The position numbers and the translations under genes were made by a program. Of a stretch of DNA of 64,000 bases, positions 49,442 to 61,011 are shown in pieces. How positions within the stretch are numbered: the stretch's first letter is position 1; each line of letters opens with the position of its first letter. The notes beneath the pieces are model-generated. The model worked only from the letters and a program-made list of their open reading frames with translations, did not search any database and had not been told where the DNA came from. This DNA is from Nannochloropsis salina CCMP1776 (Eukaryota > Sar > Eustigmatophyceae > Eustigmatales > Monodopsidaceae): contig SDOX01000183.1 in the NCBI GenBank assembly GCA_004565275.1, forward strand, positions 604,443-668,442, read 5' to 3'.

Positions 49442-52400
49442 CTAGAAGAAGACGGCATTGGAAATCTTCATTTTGGGCCGGTACATGATGACACTGGAGG
49501 CAAAGAGACCGATGGAGATGGAGACGGCCACCAGCATCATCCCACTGCCAAAATCCAAGCCGCCATTCAGGTCGTCATTCAGCCATTTTTCCACGCCCCT
49601 GACGCTCATTCCCCCTGGCACGATCAAAAAAACCCCGGCCAAGATAGGGACCAAGGCGGGGCTGTTCGTCGCGTAGGCGTACAGATTCCCCGCCACGCCG
49701 CACACAAAGGCGGTCAGCACTGTGCTGCTCCCGGGCGTCATTTTCCCCACCGTCGGCGCCAAATTGATGGTGATGTAGCCAATCGCCCCTACGATGAGCA
49801 TACTCAGCCATTGGACCGGAGCTGCTTTCATAAGTATGTTGAAACAGGTCACGGTGACGATGAAGAGAGGGATTTGGGTCCACATTGAGACTGGGTTACA
49901 GTTTGCCGTCGACGTCCAGCTAACATTACTCTCCCAGAAGGTCATTCGGTGCCCTGCGTCCCACGGATATCGTGTGCATTGTGTACGGAAACATAAGTAG
50001 TGAGAGCTTCGAAGCCAGCAATTTGACCACTTTTCATCAAAAGGCATTTTTCCACATGCCCGACCGGTCGCAACCCCACCCGGGCGCAAATAAATGAGCG
50101 CAAACACAATGTCCGTGCCTCTCACCCGCGTTAGTGCTATTCACTCACCTAAATCGAGGCCGAAACCAATCAAAAGGGCGTTCATGAGGGCCGTCATCAT
50201 TCTGACGGTCCCTGAGATCATGCTTTGCGTCGACAGTTCTGCGGGCGTGCATCCAGAGGGGAGGGAAATGGTCGCGTATGAGGATACGACCAAGCTTTGA
50301 ACCAACGACAATCTAAACAATGACCCATCCGCCCTCCCCTTCCCTCCACCGCTGACACAGGATAGGCCGCTAGCTTCCTCAAAGACGGCTATCCAGCGAC
50401 CTTCCCCCTTGTCCCTCTTCCCTCCCCTGCGTTGGTATGACACCGGCGTGCAATACGAGCGGGGAAGGGGCAAGCAAGGCGCCCGCATCGGGGGCCAGAC
50501 CTGACTTACGACAATGGCGAACACAAGAAAGACGTACCAATGATGGAGGACGTGATGCTCCAGCCAGGGAGGAGGTAGACAATGGGCCCAAAATGAATGG
50601 CCAGGGAGCAGGTGTTGGGGATATGGGCCGCCAAAATGGTGGCGAGGAACGATGCCAGCCACGCCGAGGCAAACACTCCCAACTTCCCGACAATGTAGGA
50701 CACGTCCGCCATTACCCACAGCCCCCCCGCAAAAATGCCGACAAAGCCCGCAAGTAGACCGTCAATCAGCGAGCCCGAGAAGAAAAGAGGGGCGACACAT
50801 CCCGAGGCAATCGCATAGCAGGCCAGTTTGACATGCCAGGAATACAGGGGAGGCTCGGCGATCAGACTATCAAGCTTCTTGATCGCAAAAGGTAGGGAAG
50901 GGATGCGCTGCTCCAAAATCAGGTTCACTGCAAATGGGGGAAAGGGAGAGAAGGAGAGTGAATCCAAGCATCGTCCCCATAGCTCTGTAGGTCTGTGGAA
51001 GTGCAGGCACGTGCAGCCGGCGGGCCGGACTAAGGAATATCACCCCCTTCCACGTCTTCCACACGCAATTTGCACCGGTGTGCGGCTTGCTTTCTACCTA
51101 CCGAGATGATTGACCCGGCGGAGTTTGTACACGTCGAGCCCCCCCCCGACGGGGAGGATGTGGGTCTCCGTGTTGGAAGAAATGGGCGAGCCGAAGGAGA
51201 TGAACATGATGTTCGGGAGGATGATAAAGGAGCCTTCCATGCCCATGGTCTGGAGGAGGACTGGAAAGAAAGCCGAAAATGAGCGAGCAAGTCAAAAATG
51301 GCAGAAAAGTCGCACGTTGTCGGAGGGTCCTAGTCATACCCTAGGCGCGCCGAAGGGGGGGAGTCAAGCGCTATCCCCTGGCATGCACCTCCATGGGAGA
51401 CTGAACTGAAAGATCGCTTACCTTGCATGTTGTATTCAATCCGTGGAATCGGGCACCCGTACGAGAGCAAAGAGACGGCGAGTTTCATCAGAAAATCTTC
51501 CTGTCGAATCAGAGCGGCCTCGTTGCCAACCTTCCCTCCCGGCCTGTCCACCCCCTCGAGTCCCTCCAAGTGCGTGGACGACAGCGTACCCAGCACGTAC
51601 TGGGCTCGCACGTCCTCCACATCCATATCGTCGTCCAGGGTCTCTCCTTCCTCAGGACTCCCGGCCCACTCCTTTTCTTCTTCCCAATATGGCCTTTCTC
51701 CGAATTGCTTGATCCCCTCGGTGAACACTTTCTTCGCGCCCCAACCACAATACGCGCACATATTTATACTGAAACCGGCCAGTGCCGACCAAAACCGCGC
51801 AAAATCGCTCTTGTCGCCGTCCTCCGTGCCTTTGCTGAATTTTTGCGTGACCATACGCGTCAGGGAGCCTACGGCTTCTGGTTGTTCCTCTGCGCCCCCT
51901 TCTTCTCCTGCACGGGGACTCGCATGGGTGTGAGAGCTTAAACCCATGACAGCCATGGAGATCGCAGGAAGCAGCCCTTGGGTTCTATTCCGATTCTTTC
52001 TCCCCTTCTCCCTGGGCGCCGGGCGGGGAAGGCCGAAATTTCGAATACTCTCGCCACGGTCGGGCAGAGAGGTGATAGGACGGAGGTGGGAGGCATACAG
52101 AGAAGATCCTTGCGATAAGGATGCTTGTCGGTGCATAGGCGAAGGACGTTGGCCCGGCTTGAAGGCACCGGAGGTAGACGCTGTCGGAGCGAGGGCTGAT
52201 GAGCTCTTGGCTTTATGTTGGGACTGGAAGGAGAAACGGTGGCCGGGATGCGTTCTCGTCGTGTCAATTGAATCTGTAGCACCTGTATTCGTGTCCCCTG
52301 TAGGGAATACCGACGACGTGAACGTAGAGCCCCTGCGCGCGTGTACCGGATCGGAGGGCAGGCCAGAAGCTTGCAACACGGGCGTCTCCGACAGAGTCTG

Positions 52401-52583
52401 CAATCTGGGATCCTGCGGGCTTGAATGCGGCAAATGGCGCTGATTTTCGTCCCTTTCTGCACCAGTCCCTGGCGTCTGCATTGAAAAGTGGTCGTCACCT
52501 AGCTGGCGGTGATCTTGTCCCCTCGGCTGGTCATAGCACTGTTCCTGGTGTGCCGGCTTTCCCGACAAAGATGTTTCTGACAT
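49442..52583 (-). CDS. ThrE/PRM10-family membrane transporter, copy A
   Basis: Five exons on the minus strand, 51422..52583, 51102..51260, 50538..50927, 50149..50238, 49442..49953, give 770 aa. Residues 1-350 are hydrophilic, Ser/Arg-rich and poorly conserved. The ThrE domain starts at FLMKLAVSLLSYGCPIPRIE and continues VLLQTMGMEGSFIILPN, with GGGLDVYKLRRVN. Then come membrane helices, including PLYSWHVKLACYAIASGCVA with PLFFSGSLIDGLLAG, FASAWLASFLATILAAHIPN and IVYLLPGWSITSSIIGELST. The C-terminal half has five more helices with PALVPILAGVFLIVPGGMSV. This two-part layout (cytosolic hydrolase-like ThrE_N plus about 10 helices) is that of the threonine/serine exporter family, to which fungal Prm10 belongs. 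The substrate here is unknown, and an amino acid is an inference. The tandem paralogue lies 1.1 kb away on the same strand. Confidence 0.88.
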
Positions 52584-53728
52584 GATCCTACGATAGGATG
52601 TATGACGTAGGATGAAAAGTTGTATTTAAATATTGTATTAATTTAAATAATTATTCGCTCGATCTTTTAATGAGATGTCACGGCTTTTCACGGCGTATAG
52701 GCGTACTTTTTTCGCCTATATGTCCTACGATTGTTTTCCCGCGGGAGACACATCCAGGAGGTTCAAGCTCTTTACATTTTTCCTTATGACACCTTATCAA
52801 ATGCAAAAGCTTCGAGAGAACCTGCAGACACTCTTTTTTTAATGATAAAACCACAAGTGCACAAGTGACAGAAATGGCTGGTTGTGGGTACTTTCCGCAG
52901 ACTGTCGCTGTAAATGTAGCTTACAGGAGCATTGCCAAGCTTTTCCCGGGTCAGCTGTCGCTGTTCCCACGGCGGGAGCGCCCTAGTTATTTCCCAAGAC
53001 CACGTTTTTCTCCCTCGTTTTTTTCAAGGAATAAGCATGCCGAAGCAAGGACCTCGACATTGCAAATATATGTTTTGTGGGGTAGGAAGGTTGTGATCGT
53101 AAGAACGCATAGGTATACTGATTTCATGGTTTATATCCTTCCTGTAGTGTGAAAAGGGGATGTACAACCGAATTTGAGCTAAGATACGTCTTCTGCGTCA
53201 TTCATCTTTTGATTTATGTGCCTTCATTGTAAAACTGCTGTTTTCATGTTTGGACTTTTTCGAAAAAGCCGTGGCGAATGCTGTAAATACATGGGTGGTG
53301 CGCTTAAGCTAAGAGCAAGGTAATGACCGAGAATTATTTACTGCACAATCGTGGACATTCAGTTTGTCTGCAGATTTACATAAAGAATTGTAATAAAATA
53401 GTATGAACCGCATGTACACGATGCATGCACGTTTTGAATTTTTCTTTTCCCTGCTTTATCTCTTTCTCATTTTTTTTTCACTGGTGGTATATCTCCAAAT
53501 GCACACACGATCCTTTCTTGCTTTCACATGGCTATACCATTCTCATTTTTTCCTCATCACTGAATTTCGACAAGTCATTATCACATGTACCCTAATGCTA
53601 CTATCTGTGTTACCTCAAACCCACCGATTGATCGACTTGAGAAGCACTTATTGCCGATATTTCATTGACATGTGAAGTTTCACACAAATAGGAGAACAGC
53701 AATCACGGTTTTAATTAATCTAGGTAGC
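52584..53728. other. intergenic between the ThrE-type paralogues
   Basis: AT-rich promoter of copy A and 3' flank of copy B. A perfect CATAC-type or other recognised motif was not found. No gene. Confidence 0.4.
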
Positions 53729-56700
53729 TCAGAAAAAGACAGCGTTGGAAATTTTCATCCTAGGTTTATACATCAAGACGCTCGAGGCAAAGAGACCGAT
53801 AGAAATAGATACCGCAATCATCACAATTCCACTTCCAAAGGCTAGGCCGCCGTTCAAGTCATTATTGATCCATGCTTTCACTCCTTTCACACTCATTCCA
53901 CCCGGTACGATCAAGAAGATTCCGGACAAGATAGGGATCAACGCGGGGCTATTGGTGGCATAAGCATACAAATTTCCAGCCACGCCAACGAAAAAGGCGG
54001 CTAAAACGGTACTGCTGCTGGAAGACATATTGTGCAAGGTCGGGGCTAAATTGATGGTCAGAAAAGAGATGGCCGCCACACAAAGCATACCCAGCCATTG
54101 AGCTGGGGCGCCTTTCATCAGGATGTTGAAGCAGGTGATGGTAGAAAGGAAAAGAGGAATTTTGGCCCAGGCAGAGACGGGTTGGCAGTGTTCCGTGGAG
54201 ACCCAACTGCTTGTGTTTTCCCAGAAGGCCATTCGATGCCCTGCTCGGACAAGTGCGTAAATGCATGGGAGGCATGAGCAAGCGTAGGGATATCGCGGGT
54301 TGTTTTTTGTTTGGGACCCTGCAGGGACGGAAGCTTCTACACCATGTCCTCCCTTCCCGTACGTCCTGATTCTGGCTCTACCTACCCAAATCAAGGCCAA
54401 ATCCAAGCAACAGCGCATTCATGAGGGCGGTCATCATGCGTATTGTCCCAGATAACATGTTTTGTGTCGAGAGCTCTGGTGTGTGTATCGGAGGGGGAGA
54501 ATGTTCGAGTAGAGTTTCACGATTCTTTCGGGGGCAGCACGCGGGACGGAGAGAATATCGACCGCACGACCCCGAGCCAATCCAACATCATACACACCAC
54601 ATTACGTCTTTAAACGTAATCATGAATGAAAGCAAGCTGAAACTTACCAATGACAGCACACGTGATGCTCCAGCCGGGGAGGAGGTATACAACGGGACCA
54701 AAATGAATGGCCAGCGGGCAAAGGTTCGGAATGTGGGAAGTCAAAATCGTGGCACAAAACGACGACAGCCATGCAGAAGCAACCAAACCTACTTTTCCCA
54801 CAATGTAGGACACGTCCGCTAGCACCCACAAACACCCCGCAAAGAATCCGAGGAAGCCCGCCAATAGACCGTCAATCAGCGAGCCCGAGAAGAAAAGAGG
54901 GGCGACACATCCCGAGGCAATGGTGTAGCAGGCGAGTTTGACTTGCCAGGAATACAGGGGAGGCTCGGCGATCAGACTATCAAGCTTCTTGATAGCGTGA
55001 AGGAGGGAAGGAATGCGCACTTCCAAAATTTGATTCACTGCGAGAGGAATAGCGTGGACGGGGGGGGGGAGGGGAGGGTGGTGTGAGTACATGAAAGATT
55101 ATTGCCATGAGCGCTTAGGACCACAAAATACCCAAAGGAGGAACGATTTGTCGCAAAGGAGAAGGATTCCTTTTAAAGGAAACTGGTGCCCTGACCTCTC
55201 TCTTACCGAGATGATTGACCCGGCGGAGTTTGTACACGTCGAGCCCCCCCCCGACGGGGAGGATGTGGGTCTCCGTGTTGGAAGAAATGGGCGAGCCGAA
55301 AGTGATAAACATGAGGTTTGGGAGGACAGTGAAGGAGCCTTCCATGCCCATGGTCTGGAGGAGGACTGTATAGGAGTAAGAAGAGGCACGAGCGTGGGAT
55401 AATTGATGACACAACAAGGGGGGGCATCAGGCACCCCTGTCTGTGACAGAGTGGATCAGAGTATGCGGAGAGACGTATCCGCGCACCTTACCACCACTAC
55501 AGGTGTCGTTCTTACTGTTCCAAATCTTCACTCTGCATATTTCTCTACGTGAGTCTCATTCCGGTGATCTTCCCTGCCTCCCTCCCGCATTCTCCTCCCT
55601 TCATTCCTGTGACCCTCCCTCCTGCATCGCCCCTCCTTACCTTGCATGTTGTATTCAATCCGCGGAATCGGGCAGCCATACGACAACAAGGACATGGCGA
55701 GCTTCATGAGGAAATCCTCTTTTCGAATCACTCCCATTTCCTTGAGTTTCAATGCCGATTCCTCCTTCCGCTCCCCTTCGCCCAGCCCAAGCGAGGACAA
55801 CTGCCCCAACACGTACTGACTGCGCACCTCCTCCACGCTCACGTTTTGCGACTCGTCCCCCGCATACCTCCCTTCTTCCTCCAACCCTTCTTTCCCTCCC
55901 CCATCACCAGCGAGGCCGGTATCATCGGCGTCGCTGAATTTTCGAGTCCACGGTTTGACCGCATCTGCGTACATCCGTCTCGAAAGCGGGCCGCAGCTAG
56001 CGCACGCTTTCAGCGCCAGCCTGACACACATTGACCAGCATCGCATCCAGTCACTCATGTCCCCATCTTCGGTCCCTCTGCTCAAACCTTGCAAAAGCCT
56101 GTGACGAAGCGGTTTTTTCTCCGGTTTGTCCCCGGCCAACCCACTCCCACCGCCTTCCTTCGTCTTGGGATCCTCCGCGGGGCCCGCGGCCGGGACTACC
56201 AAATTACTGGAAGCAGACGAAAAAAATACCATGCTTTTGTCTTGCCTGCTGTTGGCCCTGCTACGGCTCACAGGAGGGAGGGGTAGCCCGAAGTGGCTTA
56301 CGCTCCTCGCTCGATCGGTGGTGGCCAACATCACGTTGGAGGCGTAGAAAGACGTGGAAACCGGTCGCAGGATGGAATCGAGCCCGGAGGTGCTCGACAT
56401 TTGGGGCGAAATGGGCCGCGACGCATCTTGCATGAAGGAAGAACTCTGCCTCTGGATCCAGGGCGTGAAAGAGGACGCATCCAAGGCATCAATGCCTGGA
56501 TTGGAAGCCTTGGGTGCATCCACCCATTCCATGTTTTGTCCGGATACGATGGTAGGAAAGTTTTGCCTGTCTGTCGACTTCAGAGATATGTCCGGGGTGG
56601 CTTGAATGGGTACATCGTCCAGGACAGAGGTCTCCATAATGGGTTGCAACCCCAGGTTTGTCGACCGTCGGCACGGTTGCTGGCGCAGGTTTTCGGGTAT

Positions 56701-56880
56701 ACTTCCGCCGGAGTGATCCCCTTCTCCTTCTTCTCCTTGACCTTCTATCTCCTTTTCCTTGTCGTGCTGTGGATATTTGTTCTGATGGCTTGACGTCTCC
56801 AACTGGTTGTCATCCTCGTTTCGATCACGTCGTGTCTCTTGCTCAGAGTTCGGGGCACTTGGAAGGGCAGCTTCGTTCAT
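53729..56880 (-). CDS. ThrE/PRM10-family membrane transporter, copy B
   Basis: Five exons on the minus strand, 55641..56880, 55207..55365, 54648..55037, 54386..54475, 53729..54240, give 796 aa. Exons 2-5 have exactly the lengths of copy A (159, 390, 90, 512) and the same phases, so the pair is a tandem duplication. The domain reads FLMKLAMSLLSYGCPIPRIE, then SLIAEPPLYSWQVKLACYTI, LSGTIRMMTALMNALLLGFG and PALIPILSGIFLIVPGGMSV, ending KISNAVFF as in copy A. The first exon (414 codons) is diverged from copy A except for short Ser/Arg-rich motifs and the last 20 residues before the domain. Same expected role as copy A: proton- or gradient-driven export or vacuolar transport of small amino acids. 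Confidence 0.88.
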
Positions 56881-57549
56881 AGTTCAATCGGAGAATTGTG
56901 TGTTTGACACAGTACTGCGGATATAGGACATTATTTAGTAAATGAAGTGCATGTGACTGATAAAGGGCCCAGATAATCGGGGAGACGCAAATAATTGTCC
57001 TCCCATGGGCCTGGCCCATGCCAAACAAGACAAGTAACGTGCGATTTACGCTGGACATTTGGCATTATGTCAATTCATACCATTCCCTTCATAAATTCTC
57101 ACCCTATTTAAACACCACAGGCAAATCATGAAGTCGCTCGCCGGAACGGAGAGTCACACATGATTGTGGCGTACTCGTTTGGACACGCATATGACGTCGT
57201 GAACTGTGTAACGGAAAGATTTGCTCAACTTCAACGGGGGGGAGGTCCTTTTTCTCCTTGTAGGACTTTTTTGCAGACATTCTTTAAGCGTTTTTCGAGC
57301 ATGATCGCACACAATCCATTGAACAAGGACCTTTTCCACATGGAAAATTAGGGTGTGTCTTTCCGTGCCGATTGAAGATTACAATTGTTCGTTCTCTCCG
57401 CGTGAGAAAAATCCAATCTCACTGAGGGGTGGTCTCGTTCTTCGTCAGAGCACCGGACTGACTCTCCGCCCTCGTTTCCCTCCTTCACAACATGTGACGA
57501 TAGCTCTGTAGGTTTTCAAACATCTGGTATACTCCCAAGCACCAGCATC
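56881..57549. other. divergent promoter region
   Basis: 5' flanks of copy B and of the xanthine phosphoribosyltransferase gene. No coding evidence. Confidence 0.4.
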
Positions 57550-59407
57550 ATGGAGGTGAGTGTAGACGGAAGACGAGGAAATAGAGTCTCGGCCCCATTT
57601 AAATTGGAGGTGAAATGGCCGCCTCTTCCTACTCAGAAGTTCTGGTCATAAGATGGCCACATCGCAATGCTTTATGATAAACTTCTTTTGATGGTTGATG
57701 ATTTCATTTGTTGAAGAACTCTCGTAGTAGTGCCCGGCTTCTGCATCCCTCTGCTCTATACGGATAGTAGTGCAGGGTGAAGGTCATAGCTTTTTGTGAC
57801 TTATGCGCCCACACGGTTCCCGTCAACGACAACAAGGATCCTTCCTTGATGAAATGTCCATTTTTTCATACTTTAAACCGCATACCTCTCCAATTTATTG
57901 GCGCAGGTTGAATTTATGCTAGATAGCAGTGAGGACAAGAAACGGGCAACCGAGAACATCCTCAGACAGACCCGCGAAGCTTCTCGTGTGGACGTACACA
58001 AAGAGGAGGATCATTTGTGGTCTTTGGCTTCGGGGAAATTGTGCGACCAGATCAAAAGGGACGGCAAAAATTTGGGCAAGGGTATTTTGAAGGCGAGGCT
58101 AACAGAGAAGATTGAGGGAGGGAAGGAGGGAGGGAGGAAAAGGGGGGGCACGAAAAGTCTCCAAATAGTGTAACTATGTGCGATAGGAATAAAGTTCATT
58201 GTAGAGATCTGGTACTGATCTTTGTGGTCCCTATTTTATGTTTTGGAAGGCTGAACCGGGTTATGCGTGGGGAGAGGGAGGCAAGTAGAGGGAGATTACG
58301 ATGCTATATGTAATGCCCCATCCGAATACCTTTGCCAAGAGAGAGCAGTTTCTAACGTCATTTTTACAACTGCTTCGATGAGACGTTCTAGAAAGAATCT
58401 TCCTCCCTTTTGCAACGACTCGCCCCCTCTCAATTTCTCTCTCTCTCGCTCCCTTCCTCTTTCTCATACACGTTGTCTTAGGTCAATAGCTTCATCAACC
58501 ATCGCGTGGACGTAGGACTTGTCGACTTATGCGGGCATGCGCTCGCCGACTGTTTCAAGAACAGAGACGTCACCCTTATCCTGACGGCCCAAACAAGCGG
58601 AGTCCTGCCGGCCCAAGTAGGAAAAAAAACAACCTTTGCATATCGGTCAGCACCCCTGCCTGACCGTGACGCCTCCGTGACGAGTACTTAAATCGACCGC
58701 CTCTCCTTCCCCTACTTTTCCCTTTTTTCTGTAGGCGTGTGCCCGGTATTTGGAGCGGCCCATGATTTTCGCACGGGAAAAGAAGCCCATCACCATCTCA
58801 GAGTCCTACCAGTCCCAGAGCCGGAGCCACACCCGCCGGATGGACGTCTCCCTCTTCGTCGCCAAAGAATTCATGGGCCCAAGCGATCGAGGTCAGGAAT
58901 AAAGCGGCGTTCCCTTCTCGAATGTCGTTCCGGTTGTCTTTTTCCGTTCACGATTGTGGACCGAAGGGAAATGGGTGTGTGGCGGCTTCCTCTTGAATCC
59001 AAGGCCCTCTCCCTTTGGCGTTCAGTCTTCCACCGCATGCGACAAATCGATCTCATACCCTCCACCATGCGTCGCTCGCATTCCCCCCCCTTTCTAATTT
59101 CTTATCCTATTTCCGTTCCCTTCACCCAGTCCTCATTGTGGATGATTTTCTGGCCTCAGGCACGACCGCTGTCGCCCTCCTTGATATCGTCCGGCAGGCG
59201 GGGGCGACATGTCTGGGCTTCGGATTTTTGGTCGAGAAAGAGTTTGAAAAAGGGCGGGAACTTCTCATAAAGGCCTTGAAAGAAGGAAAGGAGGATGATG
59301 AGAAAGGAAGGGAGGAGGAGATCCGCATTGTGTGCTTGGCGAACGTGGTCGCCCTCGACGGGGAGGAAGGGGGTGAGATTCGCTTGAGCGGTGGGAAGAA
59401 GTTATAG
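57550..59407 (+). CDS. xpt: xanthine phosphoribosyltransferase, bacterial Xpt type
   Basis: Five exons, join(57550..57555, 57907..58092, 58482..58616, 58735..58891, 59130..59407), give 253 aa. Exon 1 is only ATG GAG before GTGAGT. The Xpt landmarks are [16 protein letters not shown] (the LKVxSFLNHQxD signature), [14 protein letters not shown], then [11 protein letters not shown] and the PRPP-binding motif [20 protein letters not shown] followed by [20 protein letters not shown]. The enzyme makes XMP from xanthine and PRPP in purine salvage. The N-terminal 60 residues (Glu/Lys-rich) and a Lys/Glu insert near the C-terminus ([12 protein letters not shown]) are extra to the bacterial proteins. 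The intron between exons 2 and 3 must be GC-AG (AAG then GCGAGG) to keep the signature intact. Close likeness to Firmicutes Xpt suggests a bacterial origin, now with five exons. Confidence 0.88.
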
Positions 59408-61011
59408 GCAGGAAGAGAGCATGGTCTCAGGACAAGGATGAAGGGATCGATTTCACCATTTGTTCTTCAGAGCCCAAACTAATGGGGGTAGGTGGAGGCC
59501 GAGCACAAACATAGCACGGGGAGGTGGAATGAGATTTACAGCCTCTGTTATGTCGATTGGTGTTTTTTTGACAATTTGGTATAGACCAAACAAAAAACTA
59601 ACCATGTTTTTTTGGGGAGATGGACAGGAAAGAGTCCCTCTGCAAGTAAGTAGGATTTGCATGTACGACTTACCCTTGTGTGTGCTAAGCTGGAGTTACC
59701 TCTTGAAGTAGCACTTCAATATCTTGACAAATTTCGTCGTTCCTCTTATAGTTGCTTACGATGGCAGTGCTTTCAAGGAAGTTTCCATTCTTAGGACACA
59801 AAAGGCACTTCTCCTGAAAAACTACAAAATTGATGCAGCCCCGTCTTGGCTAAGGATGGTTGGCATGTATGTACACAATATTCGGTATTTTTGCTATTGT
59901 TCGAATGTCAGGAGTATCATTTATTTAACTCCAATATAATAGCGCCATACATCGCACGTGGCTCAATTGCACAAAGATCAGGGGTCCACTGATCTGCGCC
60001 TCCCGCGATCGACCGCTCAGAGGTATGGATCTGCTGAAACGCACGACAAGGAATCCTTTCTTTGTCGTCCTCCAAGTTTTAGTGGTTGGTACTGCCACGA
60101 TTTCCTGTAGCAATCGCCATGAATCAGTTCCTGCTCTTGTGCACTTTTTCAATGTTTCTACAGCTACTGTTCTCTGTAGCAACTACTCAGTCCCTACTAC
60201 CAGTATGCGATCGCCCAGCGCCATCCAAAATCCGGCTGCTGCTTAGGGCAAGCTTGTTGCACCCGGAATTTGTGCACTCTTTGCGACTGAAAGGCATAAC
60301 TGCTCAGCTATTAGATTGTGTTTTGTACGTGATTTTGCAAGAAAAGCATTTAGTGACATTTAAGTCCACCACAGTTTATTCGATATGTGAATTAAAAACG
60401 AACAATAAGCTTAGAAGGAAATTGATTTTGAGTAAATTCCCTGGTAGCTGGCAAAGCGCACAAATACTTTCGATGTATACTTTGGGGGGTAAGTCAACCT
60501 CCTGCCTCCCCTGGACCAGGAAGATTTACAAGAACACAAACATCGTACCTACATCCTTTCTTCTACGTCCACGGCTCACTATTGCTCGTCAATATCTATG
60601 AATGAGTCCATAAGTACCGAATTCAGCACCATAGAGTATCATGTAGAGATAGTACGAGGACACACCTCATGCCCCTGCTTCCCCAAGCCTTATACCACCC
60701 TTCCATGCTCTTTGTCCACAACCACGCAGGTGACGAAGGTGTAACCAAGGCACGGACGTTCCTGTGATAGCTTCAAGGTCGACACTATGGCCGCAATATA
60801 GCGTCGGGTGGGTAATGGAGCCAATCGAACCCCACCTCCTCCTTCCCGGACGCGCCGTCCTCTGTGACCCGGTTCCTGTGTTTCCCAGGCCCGTTAATGT
60901 TCAATCATCCCACCACTAGCATTGTGCACGCTTTTTACGCCCTTTCCTGAGCCTCATCCTCCCCCCGCTTCCCTTCGCTGTACCAGGGAGGCTTCCCCAC
61001 CAGACGGGCCA
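59408..61011. other. intergenic, 1.6 kb, one doubtful frame
   Basis: Mostly AT-rich. The only frame of note is 60119-60601 (next entry). The stretch 60605-61011 is the 5' flank of the REV3-like gene. Confidence 0.4.
60119..60601 (+). CDS. doubtful short frame with signal-peptide-like start
   Basis: A 160-codon frame beginning MNQFLLLCTFSMFLQLLFSV, followed by basic, Cys-containing sequence with no recognised domain. No splice site or homology supports it, and the surrounding base composition looks non-coding. I keep it only because the leader is well formed. Confidence 0.2.
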   Translation: MNQFLLLCTFSMFLQLLFSVATTQSLLPVCDRPAPSKIRLLLRASLLHPEFVHSLRLKGITAQLLDCVLYVILQEKHLVTFKSTTVYSICELKTNNKLRRKLILSKFPGSWQSAQILSMYTLGGKSTSCLPWTRKIYKNTNIVPTSFLLRPRLTIARQYL

